This document shows, one piece after another, positions 54,100-63,721 of a stretch of DNA of 64,000 nt. The stretch is from NCBI GenBank assembly GCA_021405325.1, contig QWII01000007.1:1-64000 (forward strand). Reading direction: 5' to 3'. Source of the stretch: Caldilinea sp. CFX5. Its GTDB lineage: Bacteria > Chloroflexota > Anaerolineae > Caldilineales > Caldilineaceae. The translations under genes and the position numbers were made by a program. The first letter of the stretch is position 1, and each line of letters begins with the position of its first letter. Under the pieces are notes generated by a model that saw only the letters and a program-made list of their open reading frames with translations, did no database searches and was not told the DNA's origin.

Positions 54100-56349
54100 T
54101 TATTCCCCCAACCCCGCCGCATCCTGCAAATACCACGTATTCTCAAACTCTTCATCCGTCAGATCACCGTTGGCCCAGAGGAAGGCGGCGCGGCTGGTGA
54201 TGTAGATGAGGTTTTGCGGCTCGTCGGCAGCGCCGGAGAGGACGATGACGCCGTCGGGCTTGCTGCTGATGCGAACGAGGACACGGGCCATCTCACGGGA
54301 AATGTCCCGCTCTTGTGCCGTGAACTCGTCGCTCTTGGCTTCGAGCTTGGATTCGTAGGCGATAACCAGGCTGCGCCCTTGTTCATCTTCCGAAAAGCGG
54401 ACTGAACGGGGTTCGACGCCGGCAGCGCGCAACCCCTCTTCGACCGCGGTCACGGTCGCATCATCATCAAGCGCGGTGTTGGGGTCGGGCGAGAAGATCG
54501 CTTCGCGCTGACGACATTCGGTCAGCAATTCATCATAGCGCTTGGCCCGTTCGCTGTCCTTCTCATTCTCTTGCAGCCAGCGGATGTGCGGTTCTGCTTT
54601 GTCACATTCGCCGCGCCCCATGTAGAGCGAGGTGATGAAGTTGCGGGCCAGGAAGTGATCCGGTTCGCGCCTTAACGCTTCCAGTAAATTCTCCTCGGCT
54701 TCCTTGTATTTGCCCTCGCGGCTATAGGTTTCGCCCAGAATCGCATAGACAGTTGAACTGGTGGCGCCGGCGTCGATCGCTTCCAGGGCGGCGCTTTGGG
54801 CGGCTTGTGCATTGCCGTCAAAGAGTTGGCCCAGGGCCAGACTCTCGCGGGCGTCGGTGCTTTCGGGGCGCAACACTTGCCAACGTTGCGCGGCTTTGAT
54901 CGCTTCTTTGGTCTGTCCCAGGAAGAGATTCACTTCGTAGAGCGCCTGGTAATAGAGCGGATCGATGGTGGCGAAACTCTTCACCCGATTGAGGGCCGCC
55001 AGCGCTTCGGAAGCTTTGCCATCGCGTGAGTAGGCATTGGCCAGCAAGCGGGCGTCAGCGACAGAGCGGGGCATATCCTCGGTGGCTTCGGTGAAGTATT
55101 CAATGGCTTTTTCAAAGTTTTCATCACAGAGATAGCTGACGCCGATCATGCGCTTGGCCAGCACGCTATAGGGGCGCTGGGTGAGCCAATCTTCAGCCAG
55201 TTCACGGCCTTTGTCACACTTGTCTTGTTCGTTAAAGAGGCGCATCCGCAGCAAGGTGATGTCCAAGCGCTGGGGGGCGGCGATTTCTTCGGCAATGGCC
55301 TGGAAATTGGCCGCATCGTCATAGCGCTCTTGCAAAATCATCAGGCCCGCCATGCACGAATAGGCGTCGGGGTAGGGGGTGTGGGGCTGATTGTAGGCGT
55401 AGAGCTTTTGACAACCGGCTTCGGCGCTCTCCCAATCATTGTTTTCGGTGGCGAGATCAACGGCAAAAGAGATCATCCACGGATGGTCACCCTGGGTGGC
55501 AAAGGCGCTTTCGGCTAATTCCCGGGCCGTCTCCGTATCGCCGGTGGTGTTGAGTTCATTGCGCGCCACCAGCAGATGCCAGGCAAAGAAGTCCGGCTCC
55601 AGTTCAGCCGCAGTATCGTAAGCGTTGGTGGCCTCATCCCAATAGGAGAGGGCATAGGCGACGGAGCCTAAGGTGGCCCAGGCATCGGCCAGGTTACTGT
55701 CCAGTTCGACCGCCTGTTGGGCATGGTCATAGGCTTCATCCATCTGGTAGACGCTGCTAAGAATGTCGGCGGCGGCGGCATGAACCAGCGCGTTGTCCGG
55801 GCCGAGTTCGACTGCTTTTAGCACCGTTTGCCAGGCGTCGTCAAAGAAGTGTGCGCCCTGTTGCGCCCAAGCCAGATAGGCCAGCGTCTCCGGGTCTTCG
55901 GGTGCTAGTTCGGCGGCGGCTTCGGCGGCGGCCAGCGCTTGTTGCCAGTATTGGGGCCAGTAGAGATAGACTTTGGTCAACCCCAGGTGGGCCGGCAGAT
56001 AGGTGGGATCGGCGGCAATGGCTTCGATAAACTTGGCTTCGGCGCCGGTCAAGTCACTGGTGACAAACAGTTCCTGCCCTTCGGTGGTTAGTGTGGCGGC
56101 CTGATCAGGATCGGCTTGGGCCAGCGGTTCGGGCGTGGCGGTGGGCGTAGGGCCGGGCGTGGGCGTCTCAATGGCCGTGGGAGTGGCAGTGGCTTCCAGC
56201 GTTGGCGCCTCCTCAACCGCCGTCGGTGTGGCCAACGCCGCGGTGAGGTTGCGCAGCGAAAGGCGCCCCGGTTGACAGGCGGTCAAAACGAGGGCCAACG
56301 TAGCCACACTCCAGAAGAGCCGCCAAGGGCGAGCTAACAAACGATTCAT
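54100..56349 (-). CDS. TPR-repeat lipoprotein
   Basis: 749 aa from the ATG at 56349, with AGGAGG 8 bases upstream. Lipobox LVLTAC near residue 25, then a Thr/Pro-rich linker (about 45-80). Roughly a dozen tetratricopeptide-like helical pairs follow (for example AEAAAELAPEDPETLAYLAW, AHLGLTKVYLYWPQYWQQAL) to about 600, and a C-terminal alpha/beta domain of about 140 residues with SVRFSEDEQGRSLVIAYESK and VRISSKPDGVIVL. It should be tethered to the outer membrane face or cell surface as a protein-binding scaffold. The partner is unknown. Confidence 0.88.
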   Translation of the reverse strand: MNRLLARPWRLFWSVATLALVLTACQPGRLSLRNLTAALATPTAVEEAPTLEATATPTAIETPTPGPTPTATPEPLAQADPDQAATLTTEGQELFVTSDLTGAEAKFIEAIAADPTYLPAHLGLTKVYLYWPQYWQQALAAAEAAAELAPEDPETLAYLAWAQQGAHFFDDAWQTVLKAVELGPDNALVHAAAADILSSVYQMDEAYDHAQQAVELDSNLADAWATLGSVAYALSYWDEATNAYDTAAELEPDFFAWHLLVARNELNTTGDTETARELAESAFATQGDHPWMISFAVDLATENNDWESAEAGCQKLYAYNQPHTPYPDAYSCMAGLMILQERYDDAANFQAIAEEIAAPQRLDITLLRMRLFNEQDKCDKGRELAEDWLTQRPYSVLAKRMIGVSYLCDENFEKAIEYFTEATEDMPRSVADARLLANAYSRDGKASEALAALNRVKSFATIDPLYYQALYEVNLFLGQTKEAIKAAQRWQVLRPESTDARESLALGQLFDGNAQAAQSAALEAIDAGATSSTVYAILGETYSREGKYKEAEENLLEALRREPDHFLARNFITSLYMGRGECDKAEPHIRWLQENEKDSERAKRYDELLTECRQREAIFSPDPNTALDDDATVTAVEEGLRAAGVEPRSVRFSEDEQGRSLVIAYESKLEAKSDEFTAQERDISREMARVLVRISSKPDGVIVLSGAADEPQNLIYITSRAAFLWANGDLTDEEFENTWYLQDAAGLGE

Positions 56350-56500
56350 AACGATACCTCCTACGATCAGGGGTGGCCCCTGTGAACCCGGTGCGTAATG
56401 TAGACGCCACTGCAATAACAGCAATCAAGTTTGGTAACGACCCAGCGAAGCTTCGCCTCATCCTTCGGCAAGCGCAGGAACCAGCGGATCACCTCCCTGT

Positions 56501-56595
56501 TCCTTCGATCTGTGTTCCTTCGATCTGTGTTCCTTCGATCCGTGTTTAGTCTTTTGTGGTCGCCAAAAGACTAAACACGGATCGAAGGAACACAG
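56501..56595. repeat. Perfect 31-bp hairpin preceded by 15-bp direct repeats
   Basis: Arms 56525-56555 and 56565-56595 pair perfectly with a 9-base loop. The left arm is extended by direct copies of a 15-bp unit (starts at 56501, 56516 and 56531). It is a sequence relative of the hairpin at 25201-25273. It lies between divergent genes, not at a gene end. Confidence 0.85.
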
Positions 56596-56730
56596 CGGGC
56601 GTATTAGATTGAATATATTGTAAAACGAAATCAAGCGCTTAGAAAGGATGACACAGGCTGTTTTTCCAAATCGGCCTGGCTTCTGGTATACTCATGTTGA
56701 CGATCATTTTCTCATTTTGGATCAGCTTGT

Positions 56731-57759
56731 ATGACGGAAACCGTAATCGCATTGCCGCCAAAGACGCCGCCAAAGACCGCCACGTCCGATAGTTTGGTGG
56801 ACCTGGCGCAAGTGAATGTCTATTTCACCGTTCGGAAGGGCTTTTTTAGCACGCAGACCGTCAAAGCGGTAGACGGCGTTACTTTGCGTCTGCGCCGGGG
56901 AGAAACGGTTGCCGTTGTCGGTGAATCAGGGAGCGGCAAGACGACGCTGGGGCGGGTGTCGCTGGGCTTGCTCAAGCCGACTGCCGGTCAAGTTCACTTT
57001 GATCAACAGGATATTACCCACCTGACCGGCCCGGCCTTGAAAGCCTACCGGCGGCGGGCGCAAGCGATTTTTCAAGATCCCTTTGCCACCATTGATCCCT
57101 ACATGACGGTCTACGAGACCATTGCCGAACCGCTGGTGATTCATGGCATCGGCACTGAACAGGAGCGACGGGCCAAGGTGGCGGCGGCCTTACAGGAGGT
57201 GCGGCTAACACCGGTTGACGAAATTGCCGAGCGTTACCCCCATCAGCTCTCCGGTGGACAGCGGCAACGGGTGGGCATTGCCCGGGCATTGGTCTTGCAG
57301 CCGGAGTACATTTTGGCGGACGAACCGGTCTCGATGGTCGATGCGTCGAGCCGGGCCGAGTTGCTCTATCTCCTGCGTGACTTGCGTGAGCGTTATGGTA
57401 TCACCTTTTTATATATCACCCATGACATTGCCACCGCCCGCCACTTTGCCAACCGGATTGTGGTCATGTATCTGGGCAAAATTGTCGAGAGCGGTCCGGC
57501 TGCTGCCGTGGTGGACAATCCGCAGCATCCCTATACTCGTGCCTTGATTGCCGCCGTACCGGAGCCGGACCCGGCGAATCGCTTACGGGAACGGCCGGTT
57601 GTACAAGGTGAACCCCCCAATGCCATTCAGATTCCAACCGGTTGCGCCTTTCACCCCCGTTGCCCGGCGGTCATGGCGGGGCTTTGTGCTGATCGACAAC
57701 CTACCCTGATCGAAGTTGAACCGGAGCATTGGGTGGCGTGCTTTTTGTATAACCGGTGA
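56731..57759 (+). CDS. Oligopeptide/dipeptide-type ABC transporter ATPase (OppF/DppF-like)
   Basis: 342 aa. Walker [10 protein letters not shown] (about 70-78), Q-loop [17 protein letters not shown], signature LSGGQRQRV and Walker [16 protein letters not shown] are intact. The C-terminal oligo_HPY motif ([15 protein letters not shown]) marks the peptide-uptake subfamily. No permease and no OppD-like partner are in the window; a peptide-type binding protein is encoded 3 kb downstream at 60952. No clear Shine-Dalgarno is seen before the ATG. Confidence 0.92.
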   Translation: MTETVIALPPKTPPKTATSDSLVDLAQVNVYFTVRKGFFSTQTVKAVDGVTLRLRRGETVAVVGESGSGKTTLGRVSLGLLKPTAGQVHFDQQDITHLTGPALKAYRRRAQAIFQDPFATIDPYMTVYETIAEPLVIHGIGTEQERRAKVAAALQEVRLTPVDEIAERYPHQLSGGQRQRVGIARALVLQPEYILADEPVSMVDASSRAELLYLLRDLRERYGITFLYITHDIATARHFANRIVVMYLGKIVESGPAAAVVDNPQHPYTRALIAAVPEPDPANRLRERPVVQGEPPNAIQIPTGCAFHPRCPAVMAGLCADRQPTLIEVEPEHWVACFLYNR

Positions 57760-57770
57760 TATAATTAGTA

Positions 57771-57857
57771 GTCCGCAGTCGCGTAGTCCAGAGTTGGGTG
57801 ATTGCCATCTCGGCTCCGTTGTCGTCTACTGACATTGGACTACGCAACTACGGACTG
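57771..57857. repeat. 20-bp inverted repeat after the ABC ATPase gene
   Basis: Arms 57771-57790 and about 57836-57857 pair with two mismatches that would be G-U pairs in RNA, around a 45-base loop. It starts 12 bases after the stop codon, so it may end the ATPase transcript. The rest of the gap up to 58010 shows no gene. Confidence 0.6.
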
Positions 57858-58010
57858 TGGACTAATATCTCATGAAATTCTAAGCAAACTCTCATTTTGT
57901 TCGTGACTGAGCGTACTATCATGCTGGTTCTAAACCCTGTCTACGGTTGTATCAGCCCTGCGCTTACGTGCTTTTTCTACCCACTCTGACCGATGGAGGC
58001 AGCTCGACCT

Positions 58011-60569
58011 ATGAAATTTCTGCGTGCGATCTTTGCGTTTACTCTTGTGGCGACCCTGTTGGCGACGGCGGTGCAACCACTCTTCGCCCAAAGCAGCGGC
58101 CAGGGTGCAACCGGCTCCGGTAACGGTAACACCGTTGTGGTGGGGCGCGAGCAGATCAACCTGTCGGCCCCGATTCAAGACTTGATCTCCGGCCCCGGTT
58201 GGCTAATGGCGCGCGGGCTGGATGTCCGTCCCAGCATGGAAGTGCCGGAATGGAACCCTTTGACCCGCCAACCGCTGGAACAACTCGCCAACCCCATGGC
58301 CAGCCTCAATGCGCCGTTGAACCAGGCCGGCGGACCGGGGGTGCTGGTGCCCTACCGTGATCCGGCCCCATCGTTCAGCCGCAGCTTGCTGGTGACGCGC
58401 GATTTCAGCGGTCGCACCCTGCAAACCGAACCTGACATTGCCGTGAACCCGCAAGATCCTGACCATTTGGTGCTGGGCGTCATCGACTACAACTTCCCCG
58501 GCAACAGCGTCTATGTCAGCATTGACGGCGGCGCCAACTGGGATGGCCCGATCCAGACCAAGTATGTGCGCGATGACCTGGGCGCCGGCGGTGATCCGGT
58601 GGTAAAGTTTGACAGCCAGGGCAATGTTTATATCGCCTCGATCTCCATCGGCTTTGACGAATACTCCATCGGTGCGGCATCCGGCTCTGCGGTCGTCTCC
58701 AGCATTGCGATTGCTTCCTCACAAGATGGCGGCTATACCTGGAATGAACCGGTGCCGACCGCCAAAAGCACGGTAGAGACCAGTGGCGTCGAAATGGACC
58801 CCACCGGTCGCTTGCGCGGTACGATTGCGCTCAATTTCCTGGACAAGCCGTGGATGGTGGTCGGCCCGCACCCCACGGTGGAAGACCAGGAGGTCATCTA
58901 CGTCACGTACGTCAAGTTCACCACCAAGTATGACATTCTCTACATCGGTGAAGTGCCGGTGTTGGGTGTGCCGATTGTGGAAACGACGCCGGAGTTGGTC
59001 GCTTCCCAAGATGGCGGCGTGACCTGGTCGGAACCGGTGGCGGTCGGCCCCACGGTGCGTAACACCTTCGGTGAAGAAAGCTCCGGCGAAGGGGAAACAA
59101 GCAGCGCTGAGGGCAGCGAGGGCATTGAGTCACCCGCTGAACAAGCGGCTGAATTGGAGTTCCCCCAGCAACGGCTCCTGCAAGGTTACATCCCCAGCGA
59201 CGCGCTCCAAGAGGGCGAAGGCGAGGCCGAAGGCAAGAAGCGCACGATTCAGGGCGTGACGCCGGTGGTCGATACCGACGGCAATGTCTACGTCTTCTGG
59301 TTCGACAGCACTGATGATGAGGCGCAAAAGGGCTTGGGCGAATTTTACCTGGCGAAGTCGGAAGATGCCGGCGTGACCTTTGGCAAACCGAAGCGCATTG
59401 CCAGCTTCCTGGAACCCGGTTTCCGCCCGCGCACCGCCTTCTTCCGTTACTGGGCCTCGGTCTTCCCCAAACCGGCGGTGGGACCAAACAATGAACTCTA
59501 TGTGGTCTTTACCGCCCTGCCGCCCGAACGCCCCGCTGACGAAGGCGACATCTACTTTATCCGCTCGACCGACGGCGGCAACCGCTGGTCGCGCCCGAAA
59601 CGGCTCAACACCGACGAGACCAACAGCGTGCAATTCTTCCCGGCGCTGGCCGTCGCGCCTAATGGTTCCTTGCATGTCATGTGGGGCGATATGCGCGATG
59701 ACTCGGTCGAAACCCGCTATCACATCTACTACAGCAGTTCCGAGGATCAAGGCGATAATTGGGGCTTTAAGAACGAAGAACTGGGCCTGGACGTAGGCGA
59801 CACCCGCGTCACCGACTTCCCGACCAACCCCAACAAAGCGTTCCCGCAGGGCTTGTTTATCGGTGACTATTTTGCCATTGCCGCCACCGATGAAGAAGCC
59901 TACATGGTCTGGGCTGATGGTCGCCTCTCTGAATATGGCGGGACCAACCAAAAGATTGCCTTTGCCCGCAAACGGCAGATGCCCAACCCGGAGATCTTCC
60001 TCAGCCCCAATGCCGGCCCCGGCGGCGAGACGGTCACCGTGCAAGGGCATGGCTTCCAACCCGATCTCGACTACTATTTGCTCGTCGGCGGCGAAACGGT
60101 CGCCAGCGGGCGCACCAGTTCGGACGGGCGCATGACCGCCAGCGTCTTTGTCCCCATCTCCGGTGAAGGGCCGCACCCGGTCACCCTGGTCGATGGGTCG
60201 GGCAACCTGGCCTCTACCTCCTTCTACATGGAGTTCGGTTTTGACAACATTCAAAGCCAACTGGACGAGTTGAACACCCAGGTTGACGAACTCTCCAAAG
60301 GCGCTTCCGCCGGCAATCGCAGCCCGGTCACCAACCAATCGGCCGCCTACGATCCGCGCATCGAGCAGTTGACGGCTCAGGTCAGCGAGTTGAAAGCGTT
60401 GGTGCAACAACAGTCACAACCCGTGGCCGCGGCGCCGGCGGCTGAAGCAACGGTTGCCGCCGCCGGTTTCCTGGGCAGTAACCCGACCTTGAAGTTTGGT
60501 CTGGTCGGCCTGGTTGGGCTATTGCTGGGCATTGTGTTGACGCAACTGCGGTTGTTTAATCGGCGGTAA
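58011..60569 (+). CDS. Membrane-anchored BNR-repeat (sialidase-like fold) protein
   Basis: 852 aa. The signal peptide (FLRAIFAFTLVATLLATAV) ends at LFAQ. At least five Asp-box motifs are visible (SIDGGANWDGP, SQDGGYTWNEP, SQDGGVTWSEP, STDGGNRWSRP, SSEDQGDNWG), so a sialidase-type beta-propeller covers about 130-660. An Ig/IPT-like domain follows, then a coiled coil (QSQLDELNTQVDELSKG) and a final membrane helix (about 825-845) before LFNRR. Asp boxes alone do not prove sialidase activity; the catalytic Arg triad cannot be assigned. The start at 57993 is possible; 58011 is preferred for the signal peptide, with GGAGG 11 bases ahead. Confidence 0.85.
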   Translation: MKFLRAIFAFTLVATLLATAVQPLFAQSSGQGATGSGNGNTVVVGREQINLSAPIQDLISGPGWLMARGLDVRPSMEVPEWNPLTRQPLEQLANPMASLNAPLNQAGGPGVLVPYRDPAPSFSRSLLVTRDFSGRTLQTEPDIAVNPQDPDHLVLGVIDYNFPGNSVYVSIDGGANWDGPIQTKYVRDDLGAGGDPVVKFDSQGNVYIASISIGFDEYSIGAASGSAVVSSIAIASSQDGGYTWNEPVPTAKSTVETSGVEMDPTGRLRGTIALNFLDKPWMVVGPHPTVEDQEVIYVTYVKFTTKYDILYIGEVPVLGVPIVETTPELVASQDGGVTWSEPVAVGPTVRNTFGEESSGEGETSSAEGSEGIESPAEQAAELEFPQQRLLQGYIPSDALQEGEGEAEGKKRTIQGVTPVVDTDGNVYVFWFDSTDDEAQKGLGEFYLAKSEDAGVTFGKPKRIASFLEPGFRPRTAFFRYWASVFPKPAVGPNNELYVVFTALPPERPADEGDIYFIRSTDGGNRWSRPKRLNTDETNSVQFFPALAVAPNGSLHVMWGDMRDDSVETRYHIYYSSSEDQGDNWGFKNEELGLDVGDTRVTDFPTNPNKAFPQGLFIGDYFAIAATDEEAYMVWADGRLSEYGGTNQKIAFARKRQMPNPEIFLSPNAGPGGETVTVQGHGFQPDLDYYLLVGGETVASGRTSSDGRMTASVFVPISGEGPHPVTLVDGSGNLASTSFYMEFGFDNIQSQLDELNTQVDELSKGASAGNRSPVTNQSAAYDPRIEQLTAQVSELKALVQQQSQPVAAAPAAEATVAAAGFLGSNPTLKFGLVGLVGLLLGIVLTQLRLFNRR

Positions 60570-60580
60570 ATTGTTGCGGT

Positions 60581-60852
60581 GTAGCTCAGAACACTACAGC
60601 GGATGAAGGCGGGAACGGATTAACGCGAAACGCTATGTAGCCCAGAACACTACAGCGGATGAAGGCGGGAACGGATTAACGCGAAACGCTATGTAGCCCA
60701 GAACACTACAACGGATGAAGGCGGGAACGGATTAACTGGTTGCTGAACAAAACTTGTAAAATAGCGAGAATGTGGTTGAATTGCCAGCTAGTTTACGCGA
60801 AACAGTCGTTTGCAAGATCGACAGCCGTTCCCCCCTTCATCCGTTGTAGTGT
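60581..60852. repeat. 56-bp tandem repeat (2.8 copies) with a distant inverted arm
   Basis: Units start at 60581, 60637 and 60693 (the last truncated at about 60736) and differ by only one or two bases. An inverted, 28-bp nearly exact copy of part of the unit lies at 60825-60852, so the third unit can fold with it across about 95 bases. The array fills most of the 382-bp gap between the BNR-repeat gene and the solute-binding gene. No coding content is seen. Confidence 0.85.
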
Positions 60853-60951
60853 CTTTGCCCTAGTCGCGAGTCGAAACGGTCAGTCGAAAAATGGTTGGCT
60901 ACCAGAAAAGTAGCCGCCTAGCAATATGAGAGAAATGTTGAAGGAGTGGGT

Positions 60952-63351
60952 ATGAAGCGATTAATTCTTCATCTAGTTCTTCTGTGCGCTTTGTTCCTCA
61001 ATGGGTCGGCGCTGGCTGTGGCCCAGGACGACTATACACCGCCGACCGATCAGCCTGGCCCGGCAGTGGACAAATTATATTTCAAAGCCTTCAATGTTGA
61101 TCGCGCTCCGCTGGATCTGGAAGCGGGCGAGATGGACATGTACTATTACAACTTGAAGATCGCCGCCGCCCGCAAGCTGCGCGACAATAAAGAGATTCAA
61201 CTCTTTGAAGCGCCAGCCAATACGCTCTCGTTGATTCTCAACCCCGCGCCGGCACCGGAAGGGCAACTCAACCCCTTTGCCATTCCCGAAGTGCGGCGTG
61301 CGATGCAGCGGCTGGTGGATCGCGAATTTGTGGCGCGTGAAATCTATCAGGGGCAGGCGCGCCCCATGTACACCGTCAACAGTCCGACCGACTTTGATTA
61401 TCTCACCGTCTTTGACATCATTCAAGGGCAAGATTTGCGCTATGACCCCGAATTTGCCCGGGAAGAGATCGCCAAAGCAATGGAAGACGCCGGCGCTGAG
61501 CTGGTTGATGATGTCTGGACCTACGAAGGCGAACCGGTCCGCGTCAAGTTTATTATCCGCGTCGAAGATGAACGGCGCGAGGTGGGGGATCTGGTGCGAG
61601 CGGCGCTGGAAGAGGCCGGCTTTACGGTCGATGCCAACTATCAACCCTTCGCCCCGGCCATCCAAACCGTCTACTCGACCGACCCCAAGCAATTTGGCTG
61701 GCACATCTACACCGAAGGTTGGGGGCGCGGCGCGCCCAATCGCTATGACTTTGGCAGCGTCAACTCCTTCAATGCCCCTTGGCTGGGTAACATGCCCGGC
61801 TGGCAACAGACCGGCTTCTGGCAATACGAAAACAAAGAACTGGATGAGGTCGGCAAAAAGCTCTTCCGCGGCGAGTTCAAGGACAAAGCCGAACGGGACG
61901 AAATGTATCGCACCATGACCGAATTGGGGCTGGAAGAGTCGGTACGTGTTTGGGTGGCGACAGTCAACAGCTCCTATGCCGTTGAGAAGAGTGTCACTGG
62001 GATCACCCAAGATCTGGCCGCCGGCCCGCGCGGTCTCTGGACGCTGCGCACCGCCTACAAGCCGGAGAGCAACGAGTTGACCGTCGGCCATCTCTGGGTC
62101 TGGACCGAACGCTCGACCTGGAACCCGGTCGGCGGTATTGGTGATGTTTACAGCAGCGACATCTACCGCCAATTGAGTGACCCGACCCTGTGGAATGACC
62201 CCTTTACCGGCATTCCCCAACCCTTCCGTGTCAGTTACGCGGTCGAATCCGCCGGTCCCGATGGCAAACTGGCAGTGCCGGCCGATGCCTTCCTCTGGGA
62301 CGCCAAAGCCGGCAAATGGCAGACCGTCGGCGAAGGGGTGGAAGCGGTCAGCAAAGTCACCTATGACTACAGCAAATTCTTTAGCGCCAACTTCCATCAC
62401 GGCCAACGGATCACAATGGCCGATCTGCTCTACTCGCTCTACCAGGGCTTTGACATCTCCTATAACCCGGAGAAGGCCAAGATCGAAACGGTGATGGCCG
62501 TCACCGCCCGCCCGACCCTGGAGACCTTCCGTGGCTACCGGGTGGTCGATGAGAACCACATTGAGGTCTATGTGGACTTCTGGCACTTTGACGACAACTA
62601 TATCGCCGCTTATGCCACCCCGTCCGGCGTCGGTACGCCGTGGGAACTGCTCTACACGCTGGATGATCTAGTCTTCAAACAGCGCCGCGCCGCCTATAGC
62701 GATACCGCCGCCGCCCGCTTTAATGTACCGTGGATCAGCCTGGTGCTGGATCGCGACGCCCGCCTGGTGCGCAAAGCCATGCTCGATTTACAGCGCAAAA
62801 AGGCGTTCCCCGAAGCTGTCTTCACCTTGCCTGGCGCTGGTAAAAGCTTGATCGACGGTAAAGCCGCCGAAGCCCGCTACAAGGCCACCCTCGACTGGTT
62901 TAGCAAGTATGGTCATCTGATCATCAGCAACGGCCCCTTCTTCCTGGCTCGGTATGACCCGCCGGCCCAATTCGCCGAGTTGGACGCCTTCCGCGACCCG
63001 ACTTACCCCTTCACGGCGGCGGATCTCTACCGCGGCGCACCGCAACTGATCGAGTTTGGCGAAATCAACGCTGAGCCGATTGTATTGGGTGAAGCCTACG
63101 AAGCCACCTTCACCCTCGACGGACCGGGTAAACTGGCGCTGCGCTATCTGCTGGTTGATGCCGCCACGGATGCAATTATCACTCAAGGCGAGGCTACGGC
63201 TACTGATGATAACAAATTCAGTGTCAGCTTGACCGAAGATGAGACCCTGGAGATGGACTTTGGTCTCTACCGCCTGGTGCTGGTGGCGACGAGTGATGAA
63301 CTGGCACAGTTGACGGAACGGCAAGTCGAGATCGAGGCGGATTTACAGTAA
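60952..63351 (+). CDS. ABC transporter substrate-binding protein, peptide/nickel family 5
   Basis: 799 aa, long for the family (usual 500-650). Start at the ATG 60952 with AAGGAG 5 bases upstream. A signal peptide ends near SALAVAQ. Family-5 features: EVRRAMQRLVDREFVAREIY, LVRAALEEAGFTVDANYQPF and ANFHHGQRITMADLLYSLYQ. There is no lipobox Cys, so anchoring is unclear. The protein has an additional C-terminal beta domain (about 700-799). It probably binds peptides or sugars for the OppF-like ATPase encoded at 56731, but the permeases are not in the window. Confidence 0.85.
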   Translation: MKRLILHLVLLCALFLNGSALAVAQDDYTPPTDQPGPAVDKLYFKAFNVDRAPLDLEAGEMDMYYYNLKIAAARKLRDNKEIQLFEAPANTLSLILNPAPAPEGQLNPFAIPEVRRAMQRLVDREFVAREIYQGQARPMYTVNSPTDFDYLTVFDIIQGQDLRYDPEFAREEIAKAMEDAGAELVDDVWTYEGEPVRVKFIIRVEDERREVGDLVRAALEEAGFTVDANYQPFAPAIQTVYSTDPKQFGWHIYTEGWGRGAPNRYDFGSVNSFNAPWLGNMPGWQQTGFWQYENKELDEVGKKLFRGEFKDKAERDEMYRTMTELGLEESVRVWVATVNSSYAVEKSVTGITQDLAAGPRGLWTLRTAYKPESNELTVGHLWVWTERSTWNPVGGIGDVYSSDIYRQLSDPTLWNDPFTGIPQPFRVSYAVESAGPDGKLAVPADAFLWDAKAGKWQTVGEGVEAVSKVTYDYSKFFSANFHHGQRITMADLLYSLYQGFDISYNPEKAKIETVMAVTARPTLETFRGYRVVDENHIEVYVDFWHFDDNYIAAYATPSGVGTPWELLYTLDDLVFKQRRAAYSDTAAARFNVPWISLVLDRDARLVRKAMLDLQRKKAFPEAVFTLPGAGKSLIDGKAAEARYKATLDWFSKYGHLIISNGPFFLARYDPPAQFAELDAFRDPTYPFTAADLYRGAPQLIEFGEINAEPIVLGEAYEATFTLDGPGKLALRYLLVDAATDAIITQGEATATDDNKFSVSLTEDETLEMDFGLYRLVLVATSDELAQLTERQVEIEADLQ

Positions 63352-63363
63352 CGGGATGGTAAC

Positions 63364-63708
63364 ATGGACAGCCAAGAGTGGTACAAGGCAATCATCCAAC
63401 AGATTCTTGCCGAGCATGTAACGTCCACGCCGAAAGAAGAGAGTATCGAAACCTTCGCTGTTTGTGATGACAAGGGTGGACACTATATGTTGGTAGAAAC
63501 TGGCTGGCAATATCCGCGCCGCCTCTATAATGTTGTCTTTCACATTCGATTGAAAGATAACAAAATATGGATTGAGGAAGACTGGACGGAAAGCGGTGTT
63601 GCGCGAGAATTGTTGGCAGCAGGAGTGTCCAAAGATACTATTGAACTTGGCTTTCAACCCCCAGAGATGAGACCCTACATTGAATGGGGTCTTATCACAA
63701 CAAAGTAA
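63364..63708 (+). CDS. XisI-like protein
   Basis: 114 aa. The pattern YKAIIQQILAEH, FAVCDDKGGHYMLVETGWQ, YNVVFHIRLKDNKIWIEED and ATG-to-end spacing match XisI (fdxN element excision controlling factor). The usual partner XisH is not upstream (the gene follows the solute-binding gene after 12 bp) and the next gene is of another family. In cyanobacteria XisH/XisI are linked to element excision, but most homologues have no known role. GGGATGG precedes the ATG. Confidence 0.8.
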   Translation: MDSQEWYKAIIQQILAEHVTSTPKEESIETFAVCDDKGGHYMLVETGWQYPRRLYNVVFHIRLKDNKIWIEEDWTESGVARELLAAGVSKDTIELGFQPPEMRPYIEWGLITTK

Positions 63709-63721
63709 GTTGGTTTGGTTC

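Noticed and set aside
59130..60410. 426-codon open frame on the minus strand
   Set aside because: Shadow of the BNR-repeat gene; no ribosome site or recognisable family.
60581..60736. CRISPR-like direct repeats
   Set aside because: The units are head-to-tail without spacers, only 2.8 copies, and no cas genes are present.
61075..62586. 503-codon open frame on the minus strand
   Set aside because: It is fully antisense to the solute-binding protein gene, which has a signal peptide, a Shine-Dalgarno and family motifs. GC-rich codon bias explains the open antisense frame.
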